From NCBI GenBank assembly GCA_025351205.1, contig JANXWI010000349.1, positions 1-30,074 on the forward strand: a stretch of DNA of 30,074 bases, given 5' to 3'. Within the stretch, counting starts at the first letter, position 1; the number at the start of each line of letters is the position of its first letter. Below the pieces are notes generated by a model. It saw nothing but the letters and a program-made list of their open reading frames with translations. It searched no databases and was not told the origin of the DNA. Source of the stretch: Deinococcus sp. GTDB lineage: Bacteria > Deinococcota > Deinococci > Deinococcales > Deinococcaceae. Made by a program: the position numbers and the translations under genes. This document shows positions 14,104 through 22,051 of the stretch, in pieces.

Positions 14104-15096
14104 TCAAGATTTCACCAGATCATTAATGGCTGATCGAATAATTGACCAGACGATGTTGCATGTGCCTTCATCTATAGTCTCTGGCTCCTGGAACTCACGC
14201 TCTGGATGAATATAATTCCGATATTCACGCACAACATGACTGCCCCATATTCTGGCCGGTTGAAACCAGCCGTGCTGCTGGGCACCCTTGATCATGTCGT
14301 TCAGAGTGCCGGGGATTTTAATACCGTCGCGCTGATACCGTGCGAGTAATGCGCCCTCCAGGAGGCTGCCTAGAGCAATGACGGTGAATCGCCACGCTCC
14401 TGCTGCAAACATCGCCTCTGCCTCCTGCCAGCGGCTGGTGAGCAGATCGGCGTACCGAAGGTCTGGCGTCAGGGCACTAAAGTCGGGTGGAATGGATGTT
14501 GGCCGGGCAGGTGGCATTACTTCGGCGGCACGTTCCAACCTTTCCGCTTCGGCAGGGTGCAGCCGGAAGTGCCATTCGGCCTCGGTCAAGACGTTGGCCC
14601 TTACCAGTGACTGCGCTACGCCCTGGGCATCATGGTGGGTTGTTCCCAACATCACCGCCAGTCCCCAAGAATCCAGCGTAACGTTCGGGTGATCAGAATC
14701 TAGCCTAGCGAACAGCTCTCTGATTTGCTTGCGGAGAACGTTCCGATTCGGGGTGGCTTGCCGAAACCGTTGTACATCCTCCGGCTTCAAGAACAGCTTA
14801 TCTGGCGGCGACTCATCATCAGGATGAGCCTGAACCCACTCTAGGAACAGATGTACCGCGTCAATCATCAGATCTTGGGGAATTGGCAGTTGGCCGCCGT
14901 AAAGTTCCTCCCCCCCTTCCACAATCGCGCTCATGACGTAGAACTGAGCGCGGTGCAATCGCTCCCCACCCCTGCCTGGCTCACGCAACACAAGGGTCAG
15001 CTCTTGCCCGCCGTCCGGGTGATCTTTAGGGTAAGTAACGGCGAGAGTGCGCTCATGACCATTGAGGATAAGTGTTACTGGGCGAGCACTATCCAT
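14104..15096 (-). CDS. Unknown hsd-operon protein with HEPN-like C-terminal motif
   Basis: The product has 330 residues and I do not recognise a named family. The N-terminal 100 residues look beta-rich (VTLILNGHERTLAVTYP, LTLVLREPG). Residues about 115-200 include a winged-helix-like part (GVAQSLVRANVLTEAEWHFRLHPAEAERLE). The C-terminal 110 residues are helical: RYADLLTSRWQEAEAMFAAGAWRFTVIALGSLLEGALLAR, then VVREYRNYIHPE (R290, R293, N294, H297). R-x6-H with RN resembles HEPN ribonuclease motifs, but it also resembles non-catalytic RN-x-x-HP helices. It starts 2 bases after the hsdS stop, so it is cotranscribed and probably works with the methylase. Confidence 0.75.
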   Translation of the reverse strand: MDSARPVTLILNGHERTLAVTYPKDHPDGGQELTLVLREPGRGGERLHRAQFYVMSAIVEGGEELYGGQLPIPQDLMIDAVHLFLEWVQAHPDDESPPDKLFLKPEDVQRFRQATPNRNVLRKQIRELFARLDSDHPNVTLDSWGLAVMLGTTHHDAQGVAQSLVRANVLTEAEWHFRLHPAEAERLERAAEVMPPARPTSIPPDFSALTPDLRYADLLTSRWQEAEAMFAAGAWRFTVIALGSLLEGALLARYQRDGIKIPGTLNDMIKGAQQHGWFQPARIWGSHVVREYRNYIHPEREFQEPETIDEGTCNIVWSIIRSAINDLVKS

Positions 15097-15098
15097 AC

Positions 15099-16271
15099 CT
15101 ACAGCGCCCCCGCAAACGCCTGAGCAAGAATGGCCGAGGGAAGGGCGTTGGCATGTTCACCGCTGATTGTCGAGGTTGAGGTCATCGCCTGCACAGCTTT
15201 ATAGGCGGTTTTCAGTTCGTGTTGGAGTTGCATTGGTGGTACAAGGAGTTCGTGGCCCAGAATTTGTTCCGGCTGAATGCGTTGCCGCCTATCGCCTAAA
15301 CCCTTGCTCCCCATCGCCAGCGTCGGCCACAGTCTGGGCCTAGCGAAATAGGCGCTCAGAAACTCCACAATTGCTACATCAGCGTTAATGGTGAACGTCG
15401 GGTATTCATTCGAGACGTAATATCCATCAAATTCAGGCCCGACCACACCGTATGACCCTTCGAAGGCGAACAAACGGCTATATATGAATTGTCCTGCGCT
15501 CACCTTGTAGAGAGCCTGAGCGCTGGTGTCGAGACCAGAGATGTTTGGTTTCACAAATAAACCACGCCCAAAGGAATAAATCCCGAAATTTGGGTATGAC
15601 CCATCGGCCCTGACCACTTCCCGTTGTGCGTCAGGTCGCAACACTTCAGCCAGCGACATGTGCCGCCAGCCAGCTTTGAGTTTTTCCTCGTCGCTGAGGT
15701 CTGATCGGTACGCTATCGCCTGTAGAAGTTCGCGTTGCTCGGTCTGCACTTCAGCTCTCAGCCTCCGCGCTTCCTCTACCTTCCCTAGAAGCCCCTTGAC
15801 GCGGGCGACGATGCGCCGCTGCTCAGGCAAAGGCGGAAGGGGGATTTCGATAGAGGCAAAGAGATCAGGTTGGAGTCGTACGCGGCGGGTACTACCCTCA
15901 CTTGCCGCAGTGCACGCATCTACGAAGCCCGTCGTCGCTGCATACTGGTCCAACCACAAAGGATCAAGGCGAGATGTGTCCAAATCGAACAGCCAAAAAT
16001 CGTTGGTCACTATGGCGTCGTTGAGTTCGACTGGAACAAGCCCAGATGCTCCATGCCGGGCGTCGATGCTGGAAATAATGAATTGCCCAGCCCTGGCAAC
16101 ATGTTGCCGGCTGGTGCCAATGTTTGCGCCGAGCTTGGTCTCTCGCTGCACAACTCCGTTATGCCAGTACCGGACCGTGATTTGTCTGTATGTCTCGTCT
16201 GGTTGAAGCTCAATCAGATCTCGTGATCTCGTCAAAACCTCGCCCAACCTCACCCGCTTCCACTCAGGCAT
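15099..16271 (-). CDS. hsdS: Type I restriction-modification specificity subunit
   Basis: The product has 390 residues from ATG 16271, which overlaps the hsdM stop by 8 bases; an upstream in-frame ATG at 16292 lies inside hsdM and has no site. It has two target-recognition halves. The first opens with EWKRVRLGEVLTRS and ends in IPLPPLPEQRRIVARVKGLLGKVEEARRLRAEV, the family's conserved spacer helix. The second opens with WRHMSLAEVLRPD and ends in HELLVPPMQLQHELKTAYKAVQ. Together they set the bipartite DNA sequence to be methylated. Base composition is less GC-rich than in hsdM, as is usual for recently exchanged recognition domains. Confidence 0.92.
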   Translation of the reverse strand: MPEWKRVRLGEVLTRSRDLIELQPDETYRQITVRYWHNGVVQRETKLGANIGTSRQHVARAGQFIISSIDARHGASGLVPVELNDAIVTNDFWLFDLDTSRLDPLWLDQYAATTGFVDACTAASEGSTRRVRLQPDLFASIEIPLPPLPEQRRIVARVKGLLGKVEEARRLRAEVQTEQRELLQAIAYRSDLSDEEKLKAGWRHMSLAEVLRPDAQREVVRADGSYPNFGIYSFGRGLFVKPNISGLDTSAQALYKVSAGQFIYSRLFAFEGSYGVVGPEFDGYYVSNEYPTFTINADVAIVEFLSAYFARPRLWPTLAMGSKGLGDRRQRIQPEQILGHELLVPPMQLQHELKTAYKAVQAMTSTSTISGEHANALPSAILAQAFAGAL

Positions 16272-17820
16272 GTACTTCCGCCTTCTTCTCAAGCTCGGCC
16301 TGCAACTCTTCCAGGAGCGTCAGGATGCGGCGCTCCTTGTCCAGAATGTCGGCCAGCAGCTGCTCCGGCGGCATGTGCTCGAAGTCCTGCGCGGCGCTGG
16401 GATTCTTCACGTCCAGGTTGAAGCTGTTGGCGGCCAGCACACTGGCGTCCACCCGCCATGCCCGCCCGTTCTCCTCGCGGTTGTTCCACCACGCCAGCAG
16501 CGGCGCGAACTCCTCGAACTGCACCGGCTGCGTCTTGGTGTAGTTCTTGCGGCCCTCCGGCAAGGCGTGCTCGTAGTACCAGACGGTGCCCGTCGGCTCA
16601 CCGCGCTCGAAGAACAGGATGTTGGTGGGAATGCTGGTGTATGGCGCAAACACCCCGTTGGGCAGCCGCACGATGGTGTGCAGGTTGAACTCGGCCATCA
16701 GCTCGGCCTTGATGCGGGCACCCACCCCGTCGGCGAACAGGAAGCCGTTGGGCACCACCACGGCGGCCCGGCCCCCGCGTGTCTTGCCAGCAGGGCGGCG
16801 CAGCTTCCGCATGATCAGCTGCATGAACAGCAGCGCCGTCTCGCCCGTGCGCTTGTCGGCGGGGAAGTTGTTCTGAATGCCCTTCTCTTCCTCGCCGCCA
16901 AAAGGAGGGTTCGCCAGGATCACGTCCACCCGGTCGCGGTCTCCCAGGTCGGCCAGGTTGTGCCGAAGGCTGTTGCCGCTGTCGATCTGCGGCGACTCCA
17001 GACCGTGCAGCGTCAGGTTCATCTGGGCCAGCAGGTAGGGCAGCGGCTTGGCCTCGCCGCCCAGCACACTGCGGGCCTGGAGCAGCTCGGCGTCCTCGGT
17101 GGTCTTCACCTGTTCGCGCAGATGCTCGAAGGTTTCTACCAGAAAGCCGCCAGTCCCACACGCGGGGTCGAGCACCGTCTCGCCCAGGTGCGGGTCGAGC
17201 GCCTTGACCATGAAGCGCACCACCGCTCTCGGGGTATAAAACTCGCCCGCGTCCCCGGCGGCGTCGCGCATGTCCTTGAGCATGCCCTCGTACAAGGCAC
17301 CGAGCGTGTGGCTCTCGTCGCTGCTGGTGAAGTCCAGGGCGTCGAGCTTCTGCACCACCTCCTTGAGCAGATACCCGCTCTGCATGCGGTTCTGCACGCC
17401 TCTGAAGATCTCCGAGACCACCGTGCGCCGGTCCCGCTGACCCTCGCCTTGCAGGCCCTTGAGGTAGGCAAAGAGGCCCGGCATCTCCTGGCCCGGATGC
17501 AGCTCGTATTTCTCCTGGTTCACGAAGGCCAGCAGGTCATCGCCGGTCAGGTCGCTCCTGGCCCAGCCGCGCCAGCGGTACACGCCCTCCAGCACCGGGC
17601 GGTAGGTGCGGCCTCCGAACTCCGCCTCGGCCTGGGCGGTCTCTTCCAGGTCGTCGAGGAACTTCAGGAACATCAGCCAGGTGAGCATCGGCAGGCGGTC
17701 GGCGTCGCCGCTCAGGCCCTTGTCCTTGCGCATGCTGTCGCGCACCGACTTGACGACGCTGGAAAGGCGCTGGGCGGTGGATTGCTCGGGTTTAGGTTTT
17801 GGGGTACGGGGGCGGGTCAT
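16264..17820 (-). CDS. hsdM: Type I restriction-modification DNA methyltransferase subunit
   Basis: It has 518 residues from ATG 17820; GTG 17841 and 17838 would extend it by 7 or 6 residues, and none has a clear ribosome site. It has the N-terminal HsdM helical domain (LPMLTWLMFLKFLDDLE), then GEFYTPRAVVRFMV and the SAM-binding motif I DPACGTGGFLVE (residues 218-229). The catalytic motif IV is NPPFGGEEEKG (304 on), which marks N6-adenine methylation. The C-terminal coiled coil (LLEELQAELEKKAEVHA) would bind HsdS. It is first in the operon hsdM-hsdS-unknown-AlbA_2. No HsdR motor/nuclease gene is in the window. Confidence 0.94.
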   Translation of the reverse strand: MTRPRTPKPKPEQSTAQRLSSVVKSVRDSMRKDKGLSGDADRLPMLTWLMFLKFLDDLEETAQAEAEFGGRTYRPVLEGVYRWRGWARSDLTGDDLLAFVNQEKYELHPGQEMPGLFAYLKGLQGEGQRDRRTVVSEIFRGVQNRMQSGYLLKEVVQKLDALDFTSSDESHTLGALYEGMLKDMRDAAGDAGEFYTPRAVVRFMVKALDPHLGETVLDPACGTGGFLVETFEHLREQVKTTEDAELLQARSVLGGEAKPLPYLLAQMNLTLHGLESPQIDSGNSLRHNLADLGDRDRVDVILANPPFGGEEEKGIQNNFPADKRTGETALLFMQLIMRKLRRPAGKTRGGRAAVVVPNGFLFADGVGARIKAELMAEFNLHTIVRLPNGVFAPYTSIPTNILFFERGEPTGTVWYYEHALPEGRKNYTKTQPVQFEEFAPLLAWWNNREENGRAWRVDASVLAANSFNLDVKNPSAAQDFEHMPPEQLLADILDKERRILTLLEELQAELEKKAEVHA

Positions 17821-17957
17821 CGGTGCCCATTGTCGCACCACAGGCTGGGCGATGAGCTATCAGGTGATTTTCTGATACCTGCAAGTCTGTCTGGCAACAC
17901 TTATTGATCGGGCGGTTCTCGGACCAGCTGGCATAGAGAGGGGCCATAAAGTAGACA

Positions 17958-17971
17958 ATCCTGAGCAGGAT
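17958..17971. promoter_or_regulatory. Inverted repeat ATCCT-gagc-AGGAT upstream of the ZIP-oxidase promoter
   Basis: Perfect 5-bp arms end 2 bases before the TTGACA box of the next gene, a position suited to an activator or repressor of that promoter. The regulator is unknown. Confidence 0.35.
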
Positions 17972-17973
17972 AC

Positions 17974-18002
17974 TTGACATTAAGATCATCCCAGCCTAGC
18001 GT
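17974..18002 (+). promoter_or_regulatory. Leaderless promoter of the ZIP-multicopper oxidase gene
   Basis: TTGACA (17974-17979), 17-bp spacer, TAGCGT (17997-18002), and ATG 18009 only 6 bases on. No Shine-Dalgarno precedes the ATG, so the message would start at the initiation codon. Confidence 0.65.
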
Positions 18003-18008
18003 GATGGC

Positions 18009-19832
18009 ATGCCTGCCACGCTGAACCTTCCGACCCTGCTGCTGCTCGGCCTGATCGCCGGGGGGACCATCTTCATCGGCCTGCCGGTGGGCCGGATGAA
18101 GCGGCTGGGGGCCACCGCGCGCAGCGCCCTGAGCATGCTGGCCGCCGGCATCCTGCTGTTTCTGTTGGTCGAGATTCTGGGGGAGGCCAGTGGGCAGACC
18201 ACCGCCGCCCTGCGGACCTCCTGGTCAGTGGGCACCGTCCTGATCCTTGCGATGATCGGTGGCTTGCTGCTGGGCTTCGTCGGACTGGTGGCCATTGAGC
18301 AGCGGCTGATCCGCACTGCGAAAGGCACCTCCGCCCAGCACCTGTCGTACATGATCGCCACCGCCATCGGCGTGCACAACCTCAGTGAAGGTCTCGCCAT
18401 CGGGCAGACCTACGCCCAGGGCAAGATCGGCCTGAGCATCGGGCTGATCATGGGCTTCGCCCTGCACAACGCCACCGAGGGCTTCGGCATCGTGGGTCCG
18501 AGCCTCTGCGGCAAGGCCCGGCTACCCTGGAAGACCTTGCTGCTGCTGGGCCTGATCGGCGGCGGGCCAACGCTGGTCGGCACGCTTCTGGGCAGCCTCT
18601 GGACCAATCCCGTGTTCAACGTCTTCGTGCTGGCGATGGCCGGTGGCGCGATTCTCTACGTCCTCAAGGAACTGTTTGCCAGCGTGCGGCAGGTGGCGGG
18701 CCAGTACCTGCTGATGACCGCCGTGATTCTGGGTTTCTCGGTGGGCTGGGGTACTGGGGCGGTGGCGGCCCTGAACGGCAGCAGCGACAGCGGCAGCGGC
18801 AGTGGTTCTGCGACCGTCGCTGCCGACGGGGACGTGATTCAGGTTGCCGCGCCACTGGTCAACCTGCCCGCCCAGGTGGCTTTGACCCAGCGGCAGCACT
18901 CACAGGCCCTGTTGCGGGAACAGGCCCTGACCCCAACGGTGCTGCCGGACGGCACTCGCCAGTTCACCCTGACCGCCAGCGCCTTCCGCTGGCAGGTGGC
19001 CCCAGGCCGCACCGTGACCGTCTGGGGCTATAACGGCGGCACGCCCGGCCCGCTGATGCGCTGGTGGGTGGGCGAGAAAGTCGCGGTGGTGCTGAAGAAT
19101 ACCCTGCCGCAGGCCACCACCCTGCACTGGCACGGTCTGGCGGTCCCTGAAAGTCAGGACGGCGTTCCGATGGTGACCCAGGACGCGGTGAAGCCTGGCC
19201 AGAGCTTCACCTACCGCTTCACCGTCACGCGGCAGATGATCGGCACGCACTTCTACCACTCACACGTCAACGACGATTTCCAGATGGACGCAGGCCTGCA
19301 CGGTGAGCTGATCATCGACCCGCAGCAGCAGGCGGCCAGCACCCCTGGCCAGGTCGATCTGCTGGCCGAGGTGGCTTCGTTCAAAGTGGACCGCAGCGAG
19401 AGCGAGAACCTGTTCGCGGTGAACGGTGAGGCGTACCCCGATGCCCCGGCGGCCACGGTGCGTCAGGGCGACACGGTGCGGCTGCGGCTGGTGAATGCCA
19501 GCGCCGAGGAGACCCACGTGATGCACCTGCACGGGTACACCTTCAGGATCGTGGCGCGGGACGGGAATGACCTGCCTCAGCCGGAACGGGCGAACACCGT
19601 GATGCTCGGGGCTTCACAGACCGCAGACATCGAGTTCGTGGCGAACAACCCCGGCACCTGGATGCTGCACTGCCACGTCATGGACCACACCGTGAACCCC
19701 GGCCCAGGCTCGGAGGGAAGCGCGACCCATGAGGCCGAGATGGGCGGGCTGGTGACGTTCATCAGGGTGGTGTCGGGCGGTCAGCTTCAGACGATGGCGG
19801 CCCGCGATCTGATGGGCATGGAGAGGCCCTGA
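18009..19832 (+). CDS. ZIP-family metal transporter fused to a two-domain multicopper oxidase
   Basis: The product has 607 residues in one uninterrupted frame. Residues 8-255 are a ZIP-like transporter with about eight membrane segments and both family metal motifs: GVHNLSEGLAIG (H123, N124, E127) and LHNATEGFGIVG (H153, N154, E157). A Gly/Ser linker (258-268) leads to a multicopper oxidase with two cupredoxin domains. Domain one has HWHG (373-376) and FYHSHV (H417, H419). Domain two has HVMHLHG (H503, H506, H508) and MLHCHVMDH (H554, C555, H556). All residues for the blue copper and the trinuclear cluster are therefore present, and the oxidase would lie outside the membrane. The join suggests metal oxidation tied to transport, most likely copper or iron. 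A sequencing or assembly fusion is unlikely, since composition is continuous. Confidence 0.88.
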   Translation: MPATLNLPTLLLLGLIAGGTIFIGLPVGRMKRLGATARSALSMLAAGILLFLLVEILGEASGQTTAALRTSWSVGTVLILAMIGGLLLGFVGLVAIEQRLIRTAKGTSAQHLSYMIATAIGVHNLSEGLAIGQTYAQGKIGLSIGLIMGFALHNATEGFGIVGPSLCGKARLPWKTLLLLGLIGGGPTLVGTLLGSLWTNPVFNVFVLAMAGGAILYVLKELFASVRQVAGQYLLMTAVILGFSVGWGTGAVAALNGSSDSGSGSGSATVAADGDVIQVAAPLVNLPAQVALTQRQHSQALLREQALTPTVLPDGTRQFTLTASAFRWQVAPGRTVTVWGYNGGTPGPLMRWWVGEKVAVVLKNTLPQATTLHWHGLAVPESQDGVPMVTQDAVKPGQSFTYRFTVTRQMIGTHFYHSHVNDDFQMDAGLHGELIIDPQQQAASTPGQVDLLAEVASFKVDRSESENLFAVNGEAYPDAPAATVRQGDTVRLRLVNASAEETHVMHLHGYTFRIVARDGNDLPQPERANTVMLGASQTADIEFVANNPGTWMLHCHVMDHTVNPGPGSEGSATHEAEMGGLVTFIRVVSGGQLQTMAARDLMGMERP

Positions 19833-19928
19833 AAGAAGGTCCAGGAGGAGGTCAGGTCACCAACGACAGCACTCCAGCAGACGGCATGTGATGAACTGTG
19901 GTCGGGAGACTGACGGCCCAGTCTGCTT

Positions 19929-21203
19929 TCAGGCGAGTTCTGCGAGGTCGGCAACGGTATCGAGCTTGACCCGCCGCTGGGAAGCGTACTCGACGAACCT
20001 TGGCAGCACCCTCAGACTTTCGAGCACGTTGTCGTGCAAAAGCACGATGCCGCCGGGACGCAGGTTCCGGGACAGCCGATCTTCGAGCACACTCTGGCCG
20101 GGGTTGTCGAAATCGGCGGGATCATCGGTCCAGAACGCGGTGGTCAGGCCGAGGGACCGGGCAATCATCAGGGTTTCTGGCGAATAGCGCCCACCCGGTG
20201 GCCGGAAATACTTCACCGGCCTCCCGGTAATGCCCGTCAGCACAGCGTTACACTGCTCCAGCTCGTCCTGTACGGTGTCGGCGGGCAGCTCGGTGAGCCG
20301 TACATGATGAAAGGTGTGGTTCCCGATTTCATGCCCCTGGCCCACCATGTCGCGCACATAGTACGGATAGGCGCGGGCATTGCGCCCGATACAAAAAAAG
20401 GTGGCGTTCACACCCGCCCGCCGCAGCGTGTCGAGCAGAAGCGGCGCATAGATCGGATGCGGCGCGTCGTCGAACGACAGTGCCGCGTTCGGTCGAAGTG
20501 GATTGCCGTGAAAGAACAGCCCCCCGTGGACGCCACCACTGAGCTGGGCGGCCAGTTGCAACACCCGCTGGCGGGTCAGCCCCGCCGGGGTGCCCACAAA
20601 GACCGGGGCACGTTCGAGTTCGCGCGACGGTGAACGCTGAGCGGACGGGGCAGCGTCGGGATTGATCCAGGCCCGGTCGTAGACTTTCCCGGCACGCCCA
20701 AAATCCTGGAGAAAGTCGCTGAGCCTCGTCTTTGGAACCGAAGCCGTGAGGAGAGGAGCAGGGCCACCAAAACCCATGTATCCCTCGGTTCGGTAAACAC
20801 TGACCGCCACCTCACTCAGGCTGCTGCGGGCAGCGAAGGTCTTCTGAACAGCGGTTCGCGCCAGCGATTCGGCGTGATCGGGCCTGATCTGGGCTGAGGG
20901 AACCAGCAGGATAACGTGCGCGGCCTCCAGCACGCCGCTCACGGCATACTCGCAGCGGTGGACTTCCGGCAAGTCGGGGATCTGGAGCCGGGGGAGCCTG
21001 GGGGCCAGACGTTCGCCTGGAGCGAGCGGCTGCGTGGCCCCTGGAATGGGCGCAGTGGGAAAGCTGGAAGACTGAACCAGGGGAAGCGGCAGGCGGCCCG
21101 GCACAGGTCTGGTGGACGTGCCAGCGGCCAGACTGGACGCACCGAGTGAAAGAGCGGAACCGGAGAGCCACTGAAGAACCTGACGGCGGGAGGGAGGAGT
21201 CAT
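19929..21203 (-). CDS. Exported polysaccharide deacetylase (NodB domain)
   Basis: From ATG 21203 the product has 424 residues. It begins with a twin-arginine-type signal (TPPSRRQVLQWLSGSALSLG), which is why this start is preferred to ATG 21359 or 21233; no start has a clear ribosome site. The NodB catalytic motifs are all present near residues 240-395: SFDD (D245, D246), HTFHH (H296, H300), FRPPGGRYS (R334), and LLHD (H390, D391). The first motif has DDAP where most members have DDGP. An N-terminal region of about 200 residues is unassigned. It should remove acetyl groups from cell-wall or surface glycans. It is convergent with the ZIP-oxidase gene and divergent from the thioredoxin-like gene. 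Confidence 0.87.
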   Translation of the reverse strand: MTPPSRRQVLQWLSGSALSLGASSLAAGTSTRPVPGRLPLPLVQSSSFPTAPIPGATQPLAPGERLAPRLPRLQIPDLPEVHRCEYAVSGVLEAAHVILLVPSAQIRPDHAESLARTAVQKTFAARSSLSEVAVSVYRTEGYMGFGGPAPLLTASVPKTRLSDFLQDFGRAGKVYDRAWINPDAAPSAQRSPSRELERAPVFVGTPAGLTRQRVLQLAAQLSGGVHGGLFFHGNPLRPNAALSFDDAPHPIYAPLLLDTLRRAGVNATFFCIGRNARAYPYYVRDMVGQGHEIGNHTFHHVRLTELPADTVQDELEQCNAVLTGITGRPVKYFRPPGGRYSPETLMIARSLGLTTAFWTDDPADFDNPGQSVLEDRLSRNLRPGGIVLLHDNVLESLRVLPRFVEYASQRRVKLDTVADLAELA

Positions 21204-21305
21204 ACGCAACTGTTCATGGTGAGGTATCCACATGAGGATAAGGTTGAACGGACGGCGCGCTCCAGAAACCAGCGAATGAACTGCTGCGGCCACTGGGAAT
21301 TTAAG

Positions 21306-21415
21306 ACACGGTTTACGGCGAGATCGGCAATGTAGGGAGTATGATCTGTGACTACGCACTGCTGGCTAAGGGACACAGAAACCGTGTGGGGATCTTGTAT
21401 CTCGGCTGACCGAGA
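21306..21415. promoter_or_regulatory. Inverted repeats in the deacetylase/thioredoxin intergenic region
   Basis: ACACGGTTT (21306-21314) and AAACCGTGT (21379-21387) are perfect 9-bp inverse copies 64 bp apart. A tight hairpin, TCTCGG-ctga-CCGAGA (21400-21415), ends 4 bases before the GGGGAG of the thioredoxin-like gene and could hinder ribosome access. Both lie in the divergent control region. Confidence 0.35.
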
Positions 21416-21425
21416 ATTGGGGAGC

Positions 21426-21938
21426 ATGACGAGACCATTGTTCAGACTGTCAAGGTGGCTCCTGAGTTTTTCTCTGCCATTTCTGTCCCTGGTCCTGGCT
21501 GGTGGAGGCTCCGTCTCTTCCACCTCCGAACAGCCCGTATTCACGGGGGCGGACGGGCAGCGCATCCCGGCGAGCAGCCTGCTGGGCCGACCACAGATCC
21601 TGCACTTTTTTACGGGTCAATGTGCGTCTTGCCAGCGCGATGACCGTCTTCTTCGTGACTTGGCCTTCGAATATGCAGATCAGGGCGTGGTTCTTCTCAA
21701 CGTGTTTCGCAATCGGGCGCTCAGGAGTCGGTCCGTCAACGGGGCGACGCTCATCCCAGGTGTGCCGGAAGTGATCGACACCTCCGGACACCTGACTGCT
21801 GCCTACCAGGTGGGGAACAGATCTGAAACCGTGTTTGTGAATCGGCAGGGCCAGGTGGTTGCGCGTATTTCGGGCAGAGTCACGACAACAGCGGCCCTGA
21901 AGGCACTTCGTGGAACGCTGAACATATCTTCATTCTGA
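21426..21938 (+). CDS. Exported thioredoxin-like (TlpA/SCO-type fold) protein
   Basis: From ATG 21426 the product has 170 residues: a basic N-terminus then a hydrophobic core (WLLSFSLPFLSLVLAGGGS) that forms a signal peptide or anchor. Residues 38-165 follow the thioredoxin pattern: RPQILHFFTGQCASCQRDDRLLRDLAFEY with the redox pair C66/C69, then VVLLNVFRN, a cis-proline-like IPGVPEVID, and ETVFVNRQGQVVARISG. It probably handles disulphides or metal delivery outside the cytoplasm; in a copper locus, maturation of copper proteins is plausible. GGGGAG lies one base before the ATG, closer than usual. An upstream start at 21348 would add 26 unlikely residues. Confidence 0.78.
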   Translation: MTRPLFRLSRWLLSFSLPFLSLVLAGGGSVSSTSEQPVFTGADGQRIPASSLLGRPQILHFFTGQCASCQRDDRLLRDLAFEYADQGVVLLNVFRNRALRSRSVNGATLIPGVPEVIDTSGHLTAAYQVGNRSETVFVNRQGQVVARISGRVTTTAALKALRGTLNISSF

Positions 21939-22008
21939 AATTTTATCGCCTGGTAAGAATCCGCTCATTCAGGCCGTATCGCCTTGATGTTCTGCTCTGG
22001 CGCAGTGC

Positions 22009-22041
22009 TTTTACACGATCCTTACAGGACGTGTCTAGTCT
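22009..22041 (+). promoter_or_regulatory. DUF305 gene promoter with OmpR/PhoB-type direct repeat
   Basis: TTTTACACGATCCTTACAGG (22009-22028) contains TTACA twice, 11 bp apart. TAGTCT (22036-22041) is the -10, 10 nt before ATG 22052. The same motif at the same distance precedes the M23 and Csp genes. A palindrome, GTCTG-t-CAGAC (22038-22048), overlaps the transcription start. Confidence 0.6.
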
Positions 22042-22051
22042 GTCAGACAAG

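Noticed and set aside
16270..17907. A long open frame of about 545 codons on the plus strand opposite hsdM
   Set aside because: It is a shadow of the GC-rich hsdM gene. The protein is a low-complexity His/Gln/Val-rich string with no motif, while the minus strand has clear methylase motifs.
17930..17945. Possible right-end att copy of the tRNA tail (CTCGGACCAGC)
   Set aside because: It resembles CTCGACCAGC for only about 10 bases with an inserted G and no match to the T arm. Too weak to call an att site.
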